Shown one piece after another: positions 30,812 through 33,145 of a stretch of DNA of 33,145 nucleotides (the first letter of the stretch is position 1; each line of letters opens with the position of its first letter). A program made the position numbers and the translations under genes. The DNA comes from Nodosilinea sp. LEGE 07298. GTDB taxonomy: Bacteria; Cyanobacteriota; Cyanobacteriia; Phormidesmidales; Phormidesmidaceae. The stretch lies in the NCBI RefSeq assembly GCF_015207265.1, contig NZ_JADEXE010000041.1:1-33145 (forward strand), read 5' to 3'. Under the pieces are notes generated by a model. The model was not told the DNA's origin. It saw only the letters and a program-made list of their open reading frames with translations, and searched no databases.

Positions 30812-31912
30812 ATGGCGCTTGGCAGTACCCACCAACATCCTGCAACTCCACTACCCCTCCTCCCTTCAGTCGCCAAAAACTTTAAGATAAGTAAACACCC
30901 TACCTATCGCTGGGAGCTGAATCCTTTCGTGCAACTTGCCCATCGTCCAACCGATGATTGGACTGAACATTCGTCACCCGGCTCCATCGTGCTAGACACC
31001 CGCGATCTCTCCAAGGTCTACGGGCGGGGCAAACAGCGGTTTGAAGCAGTTAAACAGGTCTCTCTCACCCTGCGTCAGGGAGAGGTACTAGCCTTTTTAG
31101 GCCCCAACGGGGCGGGCAAAACCACCACCATCAAGATGATTGCTGGGCTGGTGCGCCCCACCCAGGGGCAGGTGACCGTGGCCGGAGAAGACCCCCACCG
31201 CCAGCCCCGCGCCCTGCGCCACATTGGGGCCGTGCTAGAGGGCAACCGCAACCTGTACTGGCGGCTAACGCCAGAAGAAAATCTGGAATATTTCGGTGTG
31301 CTGCGGCAGGTACCCCGCAAGGTGGCCCATCGCCGGGGGCTGGAACTGCTGGCCCGGTTTGGGCTAGAGGAGAAGCGCAGTACCCCGGTGCAAAAGCTCT
31401 CGCGCGGCATGCAGCAAAAAGTGGCGATCGCGATCGCCCTAATCCACAATCCTAAGCTGCTGCTGCTGGATGAACCCACCCTGGGGCTAGACGTGGAGGC
31501 GGGCGAAATGGTCAAAGCCCTGGTGCGCCAGATTGCCCAGGAAGGCCGCGCCATTCTGCTGACCACCCACCAGCTCGATGTAGCCGAAGAACTCTCGGAT
31601 CGTGTGGCGATCATTCGCCGGGGGCAGATCATTGCCGAGCAGTCGACCGAGGCCTTGCTGAAAGAATTTTCTAGCTCCACCTATCACCTGGAGGTGGAAG
31701 GCGAGCTTTCCCCGCAACAGATCCACACCGTGACCCAGCTGGGGGCGACGGTGCAGGGGGCACAGATTACCTATGCGGGCACGCCAGAAAATCTCTACGG
31801 GCTGCTGGGGGCACTGAGCCCGGTGCCGCTGGTGGCGGTGCAGCGCGATCGCGCCGACCTCACCCAGGTATTTCTCAAACTGGTCAAAGACCACCCGGAT
31901 GCTAACTCATGA
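30812..31912 (+). CDS. ABC transporter ATP-binding protein (ABC-2 exporter)
   Basis: 366 residues as listed. Walker A GPNGAGKT is at 97-104, signature LSRGM at 196-200, Walker B LLLLDEP at 216-222, and the H-loop histidine at 253. The C-terminal 80 residues form the accessory domain usual in ABC-2 (CcmA/NatA-like) exporters. The start is uncertain: the first 55 residues are Pro/His-rich and not family-like. GTG codons at 30929 and 30989 would give more typical N-termini, but neither has a good ribosome-binding site. It overlaps the permease gene by ATGA. Substrate unknown. Confidence 0.9.
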   Translation: MALGSTHQHPATPLPLLPSVAKNFKISKHPTYRWELNPFVQLAHRPTDDWTEHSSPGSIVLDTRDLSKVYGRGKQRFEAVKQVSLTLRQGEVLAFLGPNGAGKTTTIKMIAGLVRPTQGQVTVAGEDPHRQPRALRHIGAVLEGNRNLYWRLTPEENLEYFGVLRQVPRKVAHRRGLELLARFGLEEKRSTPVQKLSRGMQQKVAIAIALIHNPKLLLLDEPTLGLDVEAGEMVKALVRQIAQEGRAILLTTHQLDVAEELSDRVAIIRRGQIIAEQSTEALLKEFSSSTYHLEVEGELSPQQIHTVTQLGATVQGAQITYAGTPENLYGLLGALSPVPLVAVQRDRADLTQVFLKLVKDHPDANS

Positions 31913-32682
31913 TCGATCTGCTGCAAGCCGAACTCAAGCGCACCTGGATTCAGTTCATTCGCTACCCCACGGAGGTAATCTCTGGGATCGTCATCATCAT
32001 GGCGGTTTTCTACGGGCTGTTTGCCAGTGCTCAGTACATGGCCGGGCCGGGGTTTGCTTTTGGCGATCGCCTCGATGCCGTGGTGCTCGGCTACGCCATG
32101 TGGACGCTGATTATTTCCGTCAACAACGACATTGCTATCAACCTGCAAATCGAAGCCGAAACCGGCACCCTGGAGCAGGTCTTTCTCTCCCCCTATGGGG
32201 CACCGCGTGTGTTTTTGGCCCGAGCCTTTGCCAGCCTGGCCCTGCGGTTGGTGATTCTGATGGTGGTGTTGCTGCTGCTGATGGGGATTTCTGGCAGTCG
32301 GCTGGCCTTTCCGCCCATGCTGCTGCTGCCGCTGGTTTCGCTGCTGCTGGCCGGTTACGGTTTGGCCTTTTTGATGGGGGCGGTGGCGCTGGTGTTTAAG
32401 CGGGTGCAGCAAATTTTGGGAATTTTTCAGTTTTTGCTGCTGTTTCTGCTGGCGGCTCCCCTGGAGGAAGCCACCGGCCTGATGCAGTATCTGCGGTTTC
32501 TCATCCCCATGCTGCCCAGCACCGGCCTGCTGCGCGACCTGATGGCGCGTGGCCTGGGGCTAGACTGGTTTACTTATGGTCTGGCTCTGTTGAATGGGAT
32601 GGTCTATTTTGCCCTGGGGCTGCTGGTTTTTCGCTGGGCCGAAGCCACTGCCAAACAGCGGGGTTCTTTGAGCGGGTATTAA
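31909..32682 (+). CDS. ABC-2 type transporter permease
   Basis: 257 residues with about six membrane helices: near 22-42, 56-76, 100-125, 135-160, 168-185 and 225-245. The N-terminal amphipathic LLQAELKRTWIQFIRYPTEV and the loop NLQIEAETGTLEQVFLSPYGAPRVFLARAFASL are typical of ABC-2 permeases. Its ATG lies in the 4-bp ATGA overlap with the ATPase gene, so translation is coupled and the two form one exporter. Exported molecule unknown; family members move drugs, lipids or polysaccharides. Confidence 0.9.
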   Translation: MIDLLQAELKRTWIQFIRYPTEVISGIVIIMAVFYGLFASAQYMAGPGFAFGDRLDAVVLGYAMWTLIISVNNDIAINLQIEAETGTLEQVFLSPYGAPRVFLARAFASLALRLVILMVVLLLLMGISGSRLAFPPMLLLPLVSLLLAGYGLAFLMGAVALVFKRVQQILGIFQFLLLFLLAAPLEEATGLMQYLRFLIPMLPSTGLLRDLMARGLGLDWFTYGLALLNGMVYFALGLLVFRWAEATAKQRGSLSGY

Positions 32683-32725
32683 GGGACACGCAAGAAAATA
32701 AGGTACCAATTGCCGACTTTCCTAT

Positions 32726-32751
32726 GGGTGCATTGCTGCGCGAATGCACCC
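32726..32751. repeat. Perfect 9-bp hairpin of the dispersed family
   Basis: GGGTGCATT, an 8-base loop GCTGCGCG, then AATGCACCC followed by TAC. It lies 43 bp after the permease stop, between convergent genes, where it may also help end transcription. The inner sequence differs from the other copies in the window. Confidence 0.65.
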
Positions 32752-32831
32752 TACAGCGATCAACACTCTCGGTACTTTATCTTCTCAAGAGGCACGCCCC
32801 TAACCTATCTTATTGATACTCTAAAGGGCTT

Positions 32832-33145
32832 TTAAGGGCTGACCGGGCGAATGGGACCGTTATAGAGGACTTGAAAGGTTCGGTTGGGGTTTACCAGCAC
32901 CTCTGTTTCAAAGGAGTAGATAGGGTCGCCGTTGATATCGCGATCTTCGGGGCGAAAGCCCTTAAAGGTAAACAGCAGGGAACCATCCTCATTGATCACC
33001 ATGGGAGCGTTTGCCGTGGGGCCGTGCATGGCGGGCTCGGCCATGTAGTTCCCCAGCCCACCGTTGGCGGTCTCGGCAGCCGCGCGGGCTATGTTTTTGC
33101 CTCGCAGCAGGAAGAGCGGGTCTACGTCGCCCTGGGGCGAGGAAG
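32832..33145 (-). CDS. Conserved protein of unknown function, N-terminus outside window
   Basis: The frame is open from the TAA at 32832-32834 to the window edge, so the gene is partial; about 104 codons are seen. The readable sequence starts SSPQGDVDPLFLLRGKNIARA, continues as GGLGNYMAEPAMHGPTANAP, and ends FQVLYNGPIRPVSP. It looks like the C-terminal part of a cyanobacterial protein of about 150-200 residues that I cannot name. An internal ATG at 33044 is unlikely to be the true start, because clear coding sequence continues upstream of it. Confidence 0.7.
   Translation of the reverse strand, partial: SSPQGDVDPLFLLRGKNIARAAAETANGGLGNYMAEPAMHGPTANAPMVINEDGSLLFTFKGFRPEDRDINGDPIYSFETEVLVNPNRTFQVLYNGPIRPVSP

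Noticed and set aside
31795-32412. A 205-codon His/Gln-rich minus-strand frame
   Set aside because: It is antisense to the ABC permease and reflects its Leu (CTG) codons; no domain or start signal was seen.

Overview
The window reads as chromosomal DNA of a cyanobacterium, probably a filamentous Leptolyngbya/Nodosilinea-like lineage; the genus is inference. Supporting signs are the abundant GCGATCGC (HIP1) octamer, including overlapping double copies near 28066-28079, and typically cyanobacterial genes: homogentisate phytyltransferase, a geranylgeranyl-reductase-family enzyme, a GUN4 domain, DUF29, Uma2 and DUF2288. No tRNA, rRNA, CRISPR array or prophage was seen.

Layout. 1-4.7 kb (plus strand): DUF2288 protein, AI-2E-type permease, tocopherol prenyltransferase (hpt), a GGR-family flavoenzyme and an alpha/beta hydrolase, possibly a phytyl-chain metabolism group. 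4.7-9 kb: a DUF29 gene and a 1090-residue phosphorylase-kinase-alpha/GH15-like protein, with a 101-bp MITE-like insertion after it. 9-12.5 kb: MFS exporter, a closely divergent endonuclease/exonuclease/phosphatase-family protein and an exported metallo-beta-lactamase-fold hydrolase. 12.5-17.1 kb: a minus-strand Rrf2 regulator - cysteine synthase - endonuclease III operon, diverging from an M42-type peptidase, then a Uma2 protein and an internally deleted NmrA-like gene. 17.3-23.5 kb: an envelope-rich stretch with a PilP/GspC-like single-pass protein, four predicted lipoproteins and an exported GUN4-WD40 fusion. 23.9-28 kb: Cu/Zn superoxide dismutase, a membrane protein, and a two-gene operon split by an ISAzo13-like insertion sequence that itself carries a 124-bp MITE-like element. 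28-33.1 kb: SDR oxidoreductase, HEAT-like protein, an MNT-HEPN toxin-antitoxin pair whose HEPN gene has two stop codons, an ABC-2 exporter pair, and a partial gene running off the right edge.

The most informative structure is the mobile DNA. The IS at 26148-27599 has 25-bp inverted ends and a TTA duplication; that TTA is the stop codon of the upstream gene, so both neighbouring reading frames survived. Its transposase shows a canonical A_AAA_AAC -1 slippery site and is then broken by a nested element with its own inverted ends and a 6-bp duplication. A family of short hairpins (outer TAGGG/CCCTA, variable inner sequence) recurs in intergenic regions across the window.
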